NCBI GenBank assembly: GCA_900755085.1
Contig: CAAEFF010000100.1
Coordinates: 1 to 8,688, forward strand
Length of the DNA: 8,688 bases
Source: an uncultured Streptococcus sp.
GTDB lineage: Bacteria > Bacillota > Bacilli > Lactobacillales > Streptococcaceae
Direction: 5' to 3'
The notes beneath the pieces were generated by a model. The model had not been told where the DNA came from. It saw only the letters and a program-made list of their open reading frames with translations, and did no database searches. Below, one piece after another: positions 1 to 5,644 of the stretch. Numbering within the stretch: position 1 is the stretch's first letter; every line of letters begins with the position of its first letter. The translations under genes were made by a program, and so were the position numbers.

Positions 1-58
1 TGGATAGAGTACCTGACTACGAATCAGGCGGTTAGAGGTTCGACTCCTCTAGGGTGCA
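1..58 (+). tRNA. tRNA-Arg(ACG), 5' end outside window
   Basis: This is the 3' part of an arginine tRNA. It lacks the acceptor 5' strand and part of the D arm because the window begins inside it. The 58 bases are identical to the matching part of the complete tRNA at 95-168. The anticodon stem-loop is intact with anticodon ACG (read as ICG) at 19-21. The T arm and the 3' acceptor strand 51-57 are present, with A58 as discriminator and no encoded CCA. Confidence 0.95.
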
Positions 59-73
59 TGGTCGCAAGGCTAT
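59..73 (+). other. GNRA-loop hairpin in the tRNA-Arg/tRNA-Arg spacer
   Basis: Bases 59-63 (TGGTC) can pair with 68-72 (GGCTA), with two G-U pairs, around a GCAA tetraloop at 64-67. Pairing can extend into the tRNA end (57-58 with 73-74). The hairpin starts on the base after the discriminator. There is no U-run after it, so it is not a terminator. It may be a spacer structure seen by tRNA-processing enzymes; that role is inference. Confidence 0.4.
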
Positions 74-94
74 GTAATAATTGAATAATAACGA

Positions 95-168
95 GCACCC
101 TTAGCTCAACTGGATAGAGTACCTGACTACGAATCAGGCGGTTAGAGGTTCGACTCCTCTAGGGTGCA
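95..168 (+). tRNA. tRNA-Arg(ACG)
   Basis: Complete 74-nt arginine tRNA that folds as a standard cloverleaf. The acceptor stem pairs GCACCCT (95-101) with AGGGTGC (161-167), and the discriminator is A168. The anticodon stem CCTGA/TCAGG carries the loop CTACGAA, giving anticodon ACG at 129-131. Position 34 A is normally deaminated to inosine by TadA, so it should read CGU, CGC and CGA. CCA is not encoded and must be added after transcription. It is the second copy of a tandem pair with a 110-bp period. Confidence 0.97.
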
Positions 169-184
169 TAAAGCGGAAGCTTTA
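169..184 (+). other. GGAA-loop hairpin in the tRNA-Arg/tRNA-Pro spacer
   Basis: TAAAGC (169-174) pairs perfectly with GCTTTA (179-184) around a GGAA tetraloop, filling most of the 19-nt spacer. Like the hairpin at 59-73, it begins on the base after the tRNA discriminator and has a GNRA-type loop. No U-run follows, so it is not a terminator. A role in 3' processing or spacing is inference. Confidence 0.45.
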
Positions 185-187
185 GAT

Positions 188-261
188 CGGGAAGTAGCTC
201 AGCTTGGTAGAGTACTTGGTTTGGGACCAAGGTGTCGCAGGTTCGAATCCTGTCTTCCCGA
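188..261 (+). tRNA. tRNA-Pro(TGG)
   Basis: Complete 74-nt proline tRNA. The acceptor stem pairs CGGGAAG (188-194) with CTTCCCG (254-260), and the discriminator is A261. The anticodon stem CTTGG/CCAAG holds the loop TTTGGGA with anticodon TGG at 222-224. With a modified U34 it can read all or most CCN codons. CCA is not encoded. It is the last gene of the tRNA cluster and is followed by a terminator after about 15 nt. Confidence 0.97.
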
Positions 262-276
262 TAGTGTATTTATTGT

Positions 277-307
277 AAAAGTCTAATGATTGTCATTAGG
301 CTTTTTT
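277..307 (+). terminator. Rho-independent terminator of the tRNA cluster
   Basis: CTAATGA (283-289) and TCATTAG (293-299) form a perfect stem around the loop TTG. The stem extends outward through an A-rich 5' side (277-281) and a T-rich 3' side, with TTTTTT at 302-307. It ends transcription of the tRNA-Arg/Pro operon before the convergent ntdP gene. Confidence 0.85.
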
Positions 308-332
308 GTAGGTAATTTTCTTATTGCATTAC

Positions 333-357
333 AAGAAAAAAGAGCTTACGCTCTTTC
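333..357 (-). terminator. Rho-independent terminator after ntdP
   Basis: Read on the minus strand, AAAGAGC (356-350) pairs with GCTCTTT (345-339) around a 4-base loop at 346-349. A run of Ts follows, opposite the A-run at 335-341. It lies 7 nt past the ntdP stop codon and faces the tRNA terminator, so the two transcription units converge on about 50 bp. Confidence 0.8.
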
Positions 358-362
358 CAACT

Positions 363-896
363 TTATTTATTTCGCAGTTCAACATAACGGTTATACCAAA
401 TTTTGATATATTCCTCAGAAAAGGGACCTTTGTTTTGGTTTATCCAATCTACTAGAACCTTAACATTTTCCTTTAAAACAAAGTCGATGTCATCTGAATA
501 GTGCATTTTTTCTTTATGCTGCTCGTATTCTTCAACATCTAATAATTTTTTTTCACCATTTGTAAAGACCTTGACATCGAGATCATAGTCGATATATTTT
601 AAGGCCTCTTGGTCAATGTGAAAAGGACTTGCTAGGTTACAGTAGTAAGATACACCATTGTCACGGATCATGGCGATGATGTTAAACCAATATTTTTTAT
701 GGAAATAAACGATCGCTGGTTCACGCGTGATCCAACGTCTACCATCACTTTCAGTAACAAGTGTGTGATCATTTACTCCAATAATTGCATTTTCGGTTAT
801 CTTTAATACCATGGTGTCACGCCATGTACGGTGTAAACTGCCATCATGTTTATAACTTTGAATTGTAATAAAGTCGCCTTCTTTAGGTAGTTTCAT
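363..896 (-). CDS. ntdP: DUF402/UPF0374 nucleoside tri-/diphosphate phosphatase
   Basis: The 177-aa protein matches the DUF402 (UPF0374, COG2306) family in length and sequence. Characterised members, such as staphylococcal SA1684, are metal-dependent phosphatases that hydrolyse nucleoside di- and triphosphates. Visible landmarks are RTWR at residues 23-26, the RRW segment at 53-55, YYCNLASP at 84-91, and the acidic strand IDYDLDV at 102-108, which probably supplies metal ligands. A Glu/Asp-rich helix follows (about 120-140). There is no signal peptide, so it should be cytosolic. The start at 896 fits the family N-terminus. It lies 94 bp downstream of recX on the same strand and has its own candidate extended -10 in that gap. 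Family assignment is strong; the exact cellular substrate is not shown by sequence. Confidence 0.9.
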   Translation of the reverse strand: MKLPKEGDFITIQSYKHDGSLHRTWRDTMVLKITENAIIGVNDHTLVTESDGRRWITREPAIVYFHKKYWFNIIAMIRDNGVSYYCNLASPFHIDQEALKYIDYDLDVKVFTNGEKKLLDVEEYEQHKEKMHYSDDIDFVLKENVKVLVDWINQNKGPFSEEYIKIWYNRYVELRNK

Positions 897-934
897 AACT
901 TACCAACTTTCTACAATCTAAGTATATCCTCTAT

Positions 935-943
935 ATTGTATCA
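935..943 (-). promoter_or_regulatory. Candidate extended -10 promoter of ntdP
   Basis: On the minus strand this reads TGATACAAT: an extended TG motif one base before a TACAAT hexamer, about 38 bp before the ntdP ATG. The surroundings are very A/T-rich, but I see no good -35 at 16-18 bp, so the promoter would rely on the extended -10. Read-through from recX is also possible, since I see no terminator between the genes. Confidence 0.45.
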
Positions 944-990
944 TATTTTTTCAAATTTTTTCTTATTTTTCTATTTAATTTTCAATTTGG

Positions 991-1773
991 TTATGAATCT
1001 AAGAATTCTCTAATGGCTGAGGTTATATCACTGTAATCGTACCCTTTTCTTGCCAGTGCTTGGGTTAAACGTTGTTTGAGGTCGTAGCCTTCATATTTTT
1101 TACTGTATTTACGGTATTGTTTATCTAACTCTTTTAGGATGAGCTCATTTGTTGTTTCTTCATCTGCTTCTAGTTTAAGATTTTGAAACGCTATCTTTGC
1201 TTGGTTGTATGCAAAACCTTTTGAAATGAGTGCTTGGATGATTTTCGTTTCAATGGCTTTTAAGGGGTATTTTCCTTGGTATTTTTTTTGTAGTTTTATT
1301 ACGGTACGGTTGATAACTTCTGTAAAATCATAGTCTGCAAGAATTTCTTGAAGGATAGATTTTGGGATCCCTTTTTGTTGAATTTTTTGTTGTAACAAGA
1401 CTGGGCCCTTATCGCCACTGAGAAGGTTGGCCTCTATCAGATTTCTGGTATATTGACGATCATCTAACCACTTTTCTTCTTTTAGGTGTTGGACAACTTT
1501 ATCAATAATCTCACTATCAATCTCATATTTTGTAAGGTAGTCTTTGACTTCTTTTGTTGTTCGAGCTTTAAAGGAAAGATGGTAAAGGGCCAGGTTTTTA
1601 CCATAGGAGTATTGAGCAAACTCTTGGATCTCTTTTAGCTCTTCTTCACTGATTTCTTTCTCTTTGGAAAGAAAATATTTGACGATGGTATCTTCTGTGA
1701 TGTAAAGTTTTTGATCATTGTCTAATTCAAGAAGGTAGAGTCTTTTTTTCTTTTCTAGTTTTGTAATTTTCAT
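991..1773 (-). CDS. recX: Recombination regulator RecX
   Basis: The 260-aa protein is a RecX-family regulator, which binds RecA filaments and modulates recombination and the SOS response. It is the long form usual in Firmicutes. It begins with a short beta-rich segment (residues 1-40), followed by repeats of three-helix RecX modules: ALYHLSFKARTTKEV at 62-76, WLDDRQYTRNLIE at 102-114, ALISKGFAYNQAKIAF at 181-196, and ALARKGYDYSDITSAI at 239-254. It is highly charged and has no membrane segment. The N-terminus MKITKLEKKKRLYLLEL matches the family, so the 1773 start is sound, although no Shine-Dalgarno site precedes it: a TATAAT box lies only 6 bp upstream. recX is divergent from rlmD across 37 bp. 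recA is not in this window. Confidence 0.93.
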   Translation of the reverse strand: MKITKLEKKKRLYLLELDNDQKLYITEDTIVKYFLSKEKEISEEELKEIQEFAQYSYGKNLALYHLSFKARTTKEVKDYLTKYEIDSEIIDKVVQHLKEEKWLDDRQYTRNLIEANLLSGDKGPVLLQQKIQQKGIPKSILQEILADYDFTEVINRTVIKLQKKYQGKYPLKAIETKIIQALISKGFAYNQAKIAFQNLKLEADEETTNELILKELDKQYRKYSKKYEGYDLKQRLTQALARKGYDYSDITSAIREFLDS

Positions 1774-1779
1774 GTTTTT

Positions 1780-1785
1780 ATTATA
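1780..1785 (-). promoter_or_regulatory. Candidate -10 box of recX, abutting the start codon
   Basis: The minus strand reads TATAAT (1785-1780), a perfect -10 consensus, followed by AAAAAC and then the recX ATG. Initiation at the usual 6-7 nt would fall at or next to the A of ATG, giving a leaderless mRNA. No convincing -35 lies at 16-18 bp. An upstream promoter inside rlmD is the alternative. Confidence 0.4.
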
Positions 1786-1795
1786 CCGAAAAATG

Positions 1796-1804
1796 TGTTA
1801 AGAT
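1796..1804 (+). promoter_or_regulatory. Candidate extended -10 of the rlmD operon
   Basis: TGT followed by TAAGAT (1799-1804) forms a TGn-extended -10 only 6 bp before the ATG at 1811. The -35 region at 17 bp is poor (T-rich). AGGG at 1805-1808 is too close to the ATG to be a normal Shine-Dalgarno. As for recX, the geometry suggests a leaderless or nearly leaderless transcript. Confidence 0.4.
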
Positions 1805-1810
1805 AGGGAT

Positions 1811-3163
1811 ATGAACGTTAAAGTAAAACAAAAGATTCCTTTGAAAATTAAACGAATGGGAATTAACGGAGAAGGAATTGGCTTTTATAAAAAAACACTT
1901 GTCTTTGTGCCTGGTGCTTTGAAGGGAGAAGATATCTTCTGCCAAATTACCAGTGTCAAGAAAAATTTTGCGGAAGCCAAACTTATATCTGTCAATAAGG
2001 CATCTAAGTTTCGGGTGACGCCCATGTGTGATATCTATGAGACCTGTGGGGGCTGCCAAATCATGCATTTGAAGTATGACAAGCAGCTGGAGTTTAAAAC
2101 AGATTTATTGCAACAGGCCTTGAAGAAGTTCTCACCTGAAGGCTTTGAACAGTATGCTATTCGGCCGACAATCGGAATGAAGGACCCCCTTTACTATCGG
2201 GCAAAATTGCAATTTCAAACAAGGAAATTCAAGGGTCAGGTGAAGGCGGGGCTCTATGCTCAAAATTCACATTATTTGGTAGAATTAAAAGATTGTTTGG
2301 TTCAAGATCCGGTTATTCAGGCGATTGCTACTGATCTAGCGGATTTATTGACCTACTATCAGATTCCGATTGCTGATGAGCGAAAGGAACTGGGTGTCAG
2401 AACCATGATGGTTCGACGGGCTCGGAAGTCTGGTCAGGTTCAGATCATTGTGGTCACTAGTCGGCAGATTAATTTAAAGGATTTAGTGGAAGACTTGGTT
2501 AAGAAACATCCTGAGATTGTCACCGTTGCTGTTAATAAAAATACGTCTCGCTCCAGTGAAATCTATGGCGAACAAACACAGATTATTTGGGGTGAAGAGG
2601 CTATTCTTGAAGGCGTTTTGGATTATGAATTCTCCCTCTCTCCTCGTGCCTTTTATCAACTGAATCCAGAGCAGACTGAGGTGTTGTATAGTGAGGCGGT
2701 TAAGGCTCTAGATGTTTCCCCAGGGGATCACTTGATAGATGCCTACTGTGGGGTTGGAACGATTGGGTTTGCTTTTGCGAATAGGGTCAAAAGTGTTCGG
2801 GGGATGGATATCATTCCTGAAGCGATTGAAGATGCCAAATACAACGCTAAACGGATGGGATTTAAGAATACCCACTATGAGGCTGGTACAGCAGAAGAGA
2901 TCATTCCTCGCTGGTACCAAGAAGGCTATCGGGCCAATGCTGTGATCGTGGATCCACCTCGTACGGGATTGGGTACAAAATTGATCGAGACCTTGTTGCA
3001 GTATGCACCTGAAAAGATGGTCTATGTCTCTTGCAATGTCTCTACTTTGGCAAGGGATTTGGTAGCTTTGACAAAGGTTTATCGGGTTGAGTACATTCAA
3101 TCAGTGGATATGTTTCCCCATACAGCACGGACGGAAGCAGTTGTAAAATTAGTGAAGAAGTGA
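1811..3163 (+). CDS. rlmD: 23S rRNA (uracil-C5)-methyltransferase RlmCD/RlmD type
   Basis: The 450-aa RumA/TrmA-family enzyme transfers a methyl group from SAM to C5 of uridines in 23S rRNA. The pneumococcal enzyme of this type, RlmCD, modifies both U747 and U1939. Domains in order are an N-terminal TRAM RNA-binding domain (about 5-60, with GINGEGIGF at 18-26), an iron-sulfur-type cysteine set (C73-x5-C79-x2-C82 plus C162), an RNA-binding insert, and a Rossmann methyltransferase domain. That last domain has DAYCGVGTIGF at 310-320 for SAM, DPPRTGL at 381-387, nucleophile C408 in VSCNVSTLARDL, and the likely base E442 in HTARTEAVV. The N-terminus matches the family, so ATG 1811 is well placed despite lacking a usual ribosome binding site. 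It is the first gene of a probable five-gene operon; the next gene starts 7 nt after its stop. Confidence 0.93.
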   Translation: MNVKVKQKIPLKIKRMGINGEGIGFYKKTLVFVPGALKGEDIFCQITSVKKNFAEAKLISVNKASKFRVTPMCDIYETCGGCQIMHLKYDKQLEFKTDLLQQALKKFSPEGFEQYAIRPTIGMKDPLYYRAKLQFQTRKFKGQVKAGLYAQNSHYLVELKDCLVQDPVIQAIATDLADLLTYYQIPIADERKELGVRTMMVRRARKSGQVQIIVVTSRQINLKDLVEDLVKKHPEIVTVAVNKNTSRSSEIYGEQTQIIWGEEAILEGVLDYEFSLSPRAFYQLNPEQTEVLYSEAVKALDVSPGDHLIDAYCGVGTIGFAFANRVKSVRGMDIIPEAIEDAKYNAKRMGFKNTHYEAGTAEEIIPRWYQEGYRANAVIVDPPRTGLGTKLIETLLQYAPEKMVYVSCNVSTLARDLVALTKVYRVEYIQSVDMFPHTARTEAVVKLVKK

Positions 3164-3170
3164 AAGAAGA

Positions 3171-3614
3171 ATGGATATTTGGGAAAAACTTTATCATGAG
3201 GCGAAAGCTCTCTATGCGCCTCAAGAGGTTTCAGATTTTGTCTATGCTCGGCATGTAGTCGCTGCTGTGGAGGCTGAAGATGGTCAGATTTTTACGGGCT
3301 TTTGTATGGAAGGAACCTGCGGCGTCTTTCATTTATGTGCCGAACGAGCGGCCCTTTTCAACATGTATCAACAATCAGGCCAGACCAAGGTCAAGCGCAT
3401 TATTGCTTTTCGAGACAAGCCTCCTTATGGAGAAGGTTCAGGGATGCCTTGTGGGGCCTGCCGTGAATTTCTCCTTGAGCTAGATGCAGAGAATCGTCAT
3501 CTAGAATTTATGGTAGATTATGCAAGTCGTAAGAGCATTACTTTAGGTGAACTGATGCCTCTTTGGTGGGGCGAGGAACGAGCTCGTCAGAGAGAGAATA
3601 AAGGGAATAAGTAG
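3171..3614 (+). CDS. Cytidine deaminase-like zinc protein
   Basis: The 147-aa protein has the cytidine deaminase fold signature. CAE at 56-58 gives zinc ligand C56 and catalytic E58, and PCGAC at 93-97 gives zinc ligands C94 and C97. It is not the standard streptococcal Cdd: the substrate-binding N-x-E motif of cytidine deaminases appears here as C45-x-E47, and there is a C-terminal tail with a WW pair (132-133) followed by basic and acidic residues. It may deaminate a free nucleoside other than cytidine, or act like the blasticidin-S-deaminase-type relatives; the substrate cannot be read from the sequence. The protein is cytosolic. It sits 7 nt after rlmD with only a weak A/G-rich ribosome binding site, so translation is probably coupled to rlmD. 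Confidence 0.8.
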   Translation: MDIWEKLYHEAKALYAPQEVSDFVYARHVVAAVEAEDGQIFTGFCMEGTCGVFHLCAERAALFNMYQQSGQTKVKRIIAFRDKPPYGEGSGMPCGACREFLLELDAENRHLEFMVDYASRKSITLGELMPLWWGEERARQRENKGNK

Positions 3615-3618
3615 AGGA
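3613..3618 (+). promoter_or_regulatory. Ribosome binding site of the DUF1858 gene
   Basis: AGAGGA overlaps the deaminase stop codon (TAG 3612-3614) and lies 9 nt before the ATG at 3628. It fixes that start and links translation of the two genes. Confidence 0.6.
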
Positions 3619-3627
3619 AATAAATAA

Positions 3628-3861
3628 ATGGACAATGTTATTGATGTATCGATTCCAGTGGCTCAAGTCATTGATCAACATCCGGAAGTATTGGACTTGT
3701 TGGTGGAATTGGGCTTTAAACCTTTAGCCAACCCCATCATGCGCAATACAGTTGGGCGCAAGGTTTCTTTGAAACAAGGATCAAAATTAGAAGGCACCCC
3801 CATGGAGAGAATTGTGCGAACACTAGAAGCTAATGGCTATGAAGTAGTGGGGTTAGACTAA
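3628..3861 (+). CDS. DUF1858 domain protein (ScdA N-terminal-like)
   Basis: The 77-aa protein is a stand-alone DUF1858 domain. It opens with IDVSIPVAQVIDQHPEVLDLLVELGF (5-30), where the pattern ...vidqhPEv...L.elGF is typical of the family. PIMRNTVGRKVSLKQG (36-51) follows, then a C-terminal helix (MERIVRTLEANGYEV). In many bacteria this domain is the N-terminal part of ScdA/RIC-type hemerythrin proteins or precedes DUF438 proteins. Here it is a separate gene whose stop codon overlaps the start of the DUF438-hemerythrin gene (TAATG), so the two products are probably made together and may interact. The stand-alone domain has no known enzymatic activity and contains no cysteine. Confidence 0.82.
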   Translation: MDNVIDVSIPVAQVIDQHPEVLDLLVELGFKPLANPIMRNTVGRKVSLKQGSKLEGTPMERIVRTLEANGYEVVGLD

Positions 3862-5207
3862 TGAGCGATGAACGAATTCATGTCTTGAGAGACATCTTAT
3901 TAGATCTGCATCATGGAGCATCTCCTGAGTCGGTCCAAGAACGATTTGATGCGACCTTTGCGGGAGTTTCTGCGATTGAGATCTCTCTCATGGAGCATGA
4001 GCTGATGAATTCAGATGCAGGTGTGACGTTTGAAGATGTTATGGAGCTTTGTGACGTCCATGCCAATCTCTTTAAGAATGCTGTTCAAGGGGTCGAAGTG
4101 GCAGATACTGACCATCCAGGCCATCCGGTTCAGATCTTTAAGCAGGAGAACCTGGCCCTTCGTGCAGCTATGATGCGGGTCCGCCGTTTGCTGGATAATT
4201 ATGAGACGACAGAGGATCCTGAGATGATCCAGGAGATTCACAAAGGCCTCTTGCGTCAGCTTGGCTTGGTGGGTCAATTTGATCGGCATTATCGTCGGAA
4301 GGAAGAACTGATGTTCCCCATTATGGAGCGTTATGGGCATGATTCTCCACCAAAAGTGATGTGGGGGGTGGATGACCAGATTCGGGAACTCTTTGCGAAA
4401 GCTATGGACGCGGCCAAGGAACTTCCAAATTCTGCTATCGTAGAAGTCAAAGAACGCTTTGAAGCCTTTGCGCAAGAGTTTGAGGGAATGATCTTCAAGG
4501 AAGAATCGATTCTTTTGATGATTTTGCTAGAGTCCTTTACCCAGGATGATTGGCTCTCCATTGCAGAAGAAAGTGATGCGTATGGTTATGCCATTATTCT
4601 CCCAAGTGAAAAGTGGGTGCCAAAACGCGTGGACTTCAAGGAAGAAGGAGCAACAGAGACTGAAGATTTAGGTGAAGTCCTTCCTTCTTCAAATGGAAAC
4701 GAGCACCGTCAGGTTATTGAGACTCCTGATGGGCAGTTGACCATTACCTTCACGCCTAAGAAAAAAGAAGAGAGTTTCGATCGCAAGCAAGCTCAACCAT
4801 TTGGTAATGGCTATTTGTCAGTCGAGCAAGCGAATTTGATCTTGAACCATCTGCCGATGGAGATCACCTTTGTCAATAAGGATGATATTTTCCAATATTA
4901 CAATGATGCTGCGCCTTTTGAGGAAATGATCTTCAAACGGACACCATCGCAGGTAGGACGCAATGTCGAGCTGTGTCACCCGCCAAAATACTTGGAAAAG
5001 GTCAAAGCGATCATGCTGGGGCTTCGTGAAGGAAAAAAAGACAAGTATGAAATGTGGTTCAAATCCGAATCACGTGGGAAATTTGTCCATGTCACCTATG
5101 CAGCAGTGCATGATGAAGCTGGAGAATTTCAAGGTGTCTTGGAATATGTTCAAGATATCCAACCCTATCGGGAAATCGATACGGATTTTTACAGAGGAAT
5201 GGAGTAA
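3861..5207 (+). CDS. DUF438-hemerythrin(HHE)-PAS protein
   Basis: The 448-aa protein has three parts. A DUF438 domain covers about residues 1-70. A hemerythrin-like four-helix bundle covers about 80-230 with possible metal ligands H88, E96, H143, E148 (in HYRRKEELMFPIMERYG), D171 (MWGVDDQIR) and E214/E215. A charged linker (about 255-315) leads to a C-terminal PAS_10-type domain (about 318-438) carrying the family motif CHPPK at 372-376 and ending ...VLEYVQDIQPYREI. The helix-4 position often held by His is KEE (213-215) here, so the site is carboxylate-rich. Such proteins are thought to sense or handle oxygen, NO, peroxide or iron, but no reaction is established for this architecture. It has no membrane segment and no output domain beyond PAS. 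The start overlaps the DUF1858 stop, and a G-rich stretch at 3848-3852 serves as ribosome binding site. Confidence 0.85.
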   Translation: MSDERIHVLRDILLDLHHGASPESVQERFDATFAGVSAIEISLMEHELMNSDAGVTFEDVMELCDVHANLFKNAVQGVEVADTDHPGHPVQIFKQENLALRAAMMRVRRLLDNYETTEDPEMIQEIHKGLLRQLGLVGQFDRHYRRKEELMFPIMERYGHDSPPKVMWGVDDQIRELFAKAMDAAKELPNSAIVEVKERFEAFAQEFEGMIFKEESILLMILLESFTQDDWLSIAEESDAYGYAIILPSEKWVPKRVDFKEEGATETEDLGEVLPSSNGNEHRQVIETPDGQLTITFTPKKKEESFDRKQAQPFGNGYLSVEQANLILNHLPMEITFVNKDDIFQYYNDAAPFEEMIFKRTPSQVGRNVELCHPPKYLEKVKAIMLGLREGKKDKYEMWFKSESRGKFVHVTYAAVHDEAGEFQGVLEYVQDIQPYREIDTDFYRGME

Positions 5208-5209
5208 GA

Positions 5210-5464
5210 ATGAGCTACGAAACAGAGTTTATGAAGGAGTTTGAGGAGTGGATCAAGACCCAGGTCATGATCAATGAAATGGCTCTAGAAGAGAGTAAGA
5301 AGGTTTTTGATGAAGACCAGGATGAACGAGCTAAAATCGCGATGATTCGCTATGAAAGCCGTTTGGATGCCTATCAGTTCTTGCAAGGGAAGTTTGAAAA
5401 TTTCCATGCTGGAAAAGGATTTCATGATTTACCAGATGGCCTCTTTGGTAAAAGAAAATATTAA
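5210..5464 (+). CDS. DUF1912-like small streptococcal protein
   Basis: The 84-aa protein begins 2 nt after the DUF438 stop. GAGGAA (5195-5200) and GGAGTAAG just upstream can serve as ribosome binding site. It is predicted helical and charged: two helices, EFMKEFEEWIKTQVMINEM (6-24) and ERAKIAMIRYESRLDAYQFL (39-58), are followed by a conserved-looking tail with GKGFHDLPDGLFGKRKY (68-84). From memory this resembles the DUF1912 family of streptococci and lactococci, which has no known function. There is no signal peptide, membrane helix or metal motif. Its place as last gene of the operon suggests a link with the DUF438-hemerythrin protein, but that is only contextual. Confidence 0.7.
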   Translation: MSYETEFMKEFEEWIKTQVMINEMALEESKKVFDEDQDERAKIAMIRYESRLDAYQFLQGKFENFHAGKGFHDLPDGLFGKRKY

Positions 5465-5521
5465 AATGGTCTTATTGAAGGAGTTTTACTGGCTGGATTT
5501 ACCTGAAAATTGAGCAATGAC

Positions 5522-5549
5522 TTGATTTTTTAAGGGATTGTGATACAAT
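5522..5549 (+). promoter_or_regulatory. Promoter of the helix-hairpin-helix gene
   Basis: The -35 TTGATT (5522-5527) and -10 TACAAT (5544-5549) are 16 bp apart, and the -10 is extended by TGA directly upstream. Initiation would fall near 5556, giving a 5' leader of about 90 nt. I see no clear terminator between the DUF1912-like gene and this promoter, so some read-through may occur. Confidence 0.7.
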
Positions 5550-5555
5550 AAAAAA

Positions 5556-5572
5556 GTTGAAATGACATCAAC
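5556..5572 (+). other. Hairpin at the predicted 5' end of the leader
   Basis: GTTGA (5556-5560) pairs with TCAAC (5568-5572) around a 7-nt loop, right at the predicted transcription start. It could protect the mRNA 5' end or be chance, since the stem is only 5 bp. The rest of the leader (5573-5634) holds a possible 11-codon reading frame and no recognised riboswitch. Confidence 0.3.
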
Positions 5573-5644
5573 GGATTATTGAATGGAATGATGGTGATGA
5601 AACCTTGTTGCCTTAGGAATTGATCACTGAATTTAGGAGGAAAA

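Noticed and set aside
1781..2068. 95-aa minus-strand open frame overlapping the recX-rlmD gap
   Set aside because: It lies opposite the TRAM domain of rlmD and has no recognisable motif.
4011..4561. Two minus-strand open frames opposite the DUF438 gene
   Set aside because: They are antisense to a well-supported coding frame, have no domain pattern or ribosome binding site, and overlap each other.
5466..5513. 15-codon open frame after the DUF1912-like gene
   Set aside because: No ribosome binding site at a useful distance, hydrophobic random-looking peptide, and it runs toward the next promoter; not distinguishable from chance.
5465..5521. Terminator after the five-gene operon
   Set aside because: I looked for a stem followed by Ts and found only short or interrupted pairings; the T-run at 5526-5530 overlaps the -35 of the next promoter.
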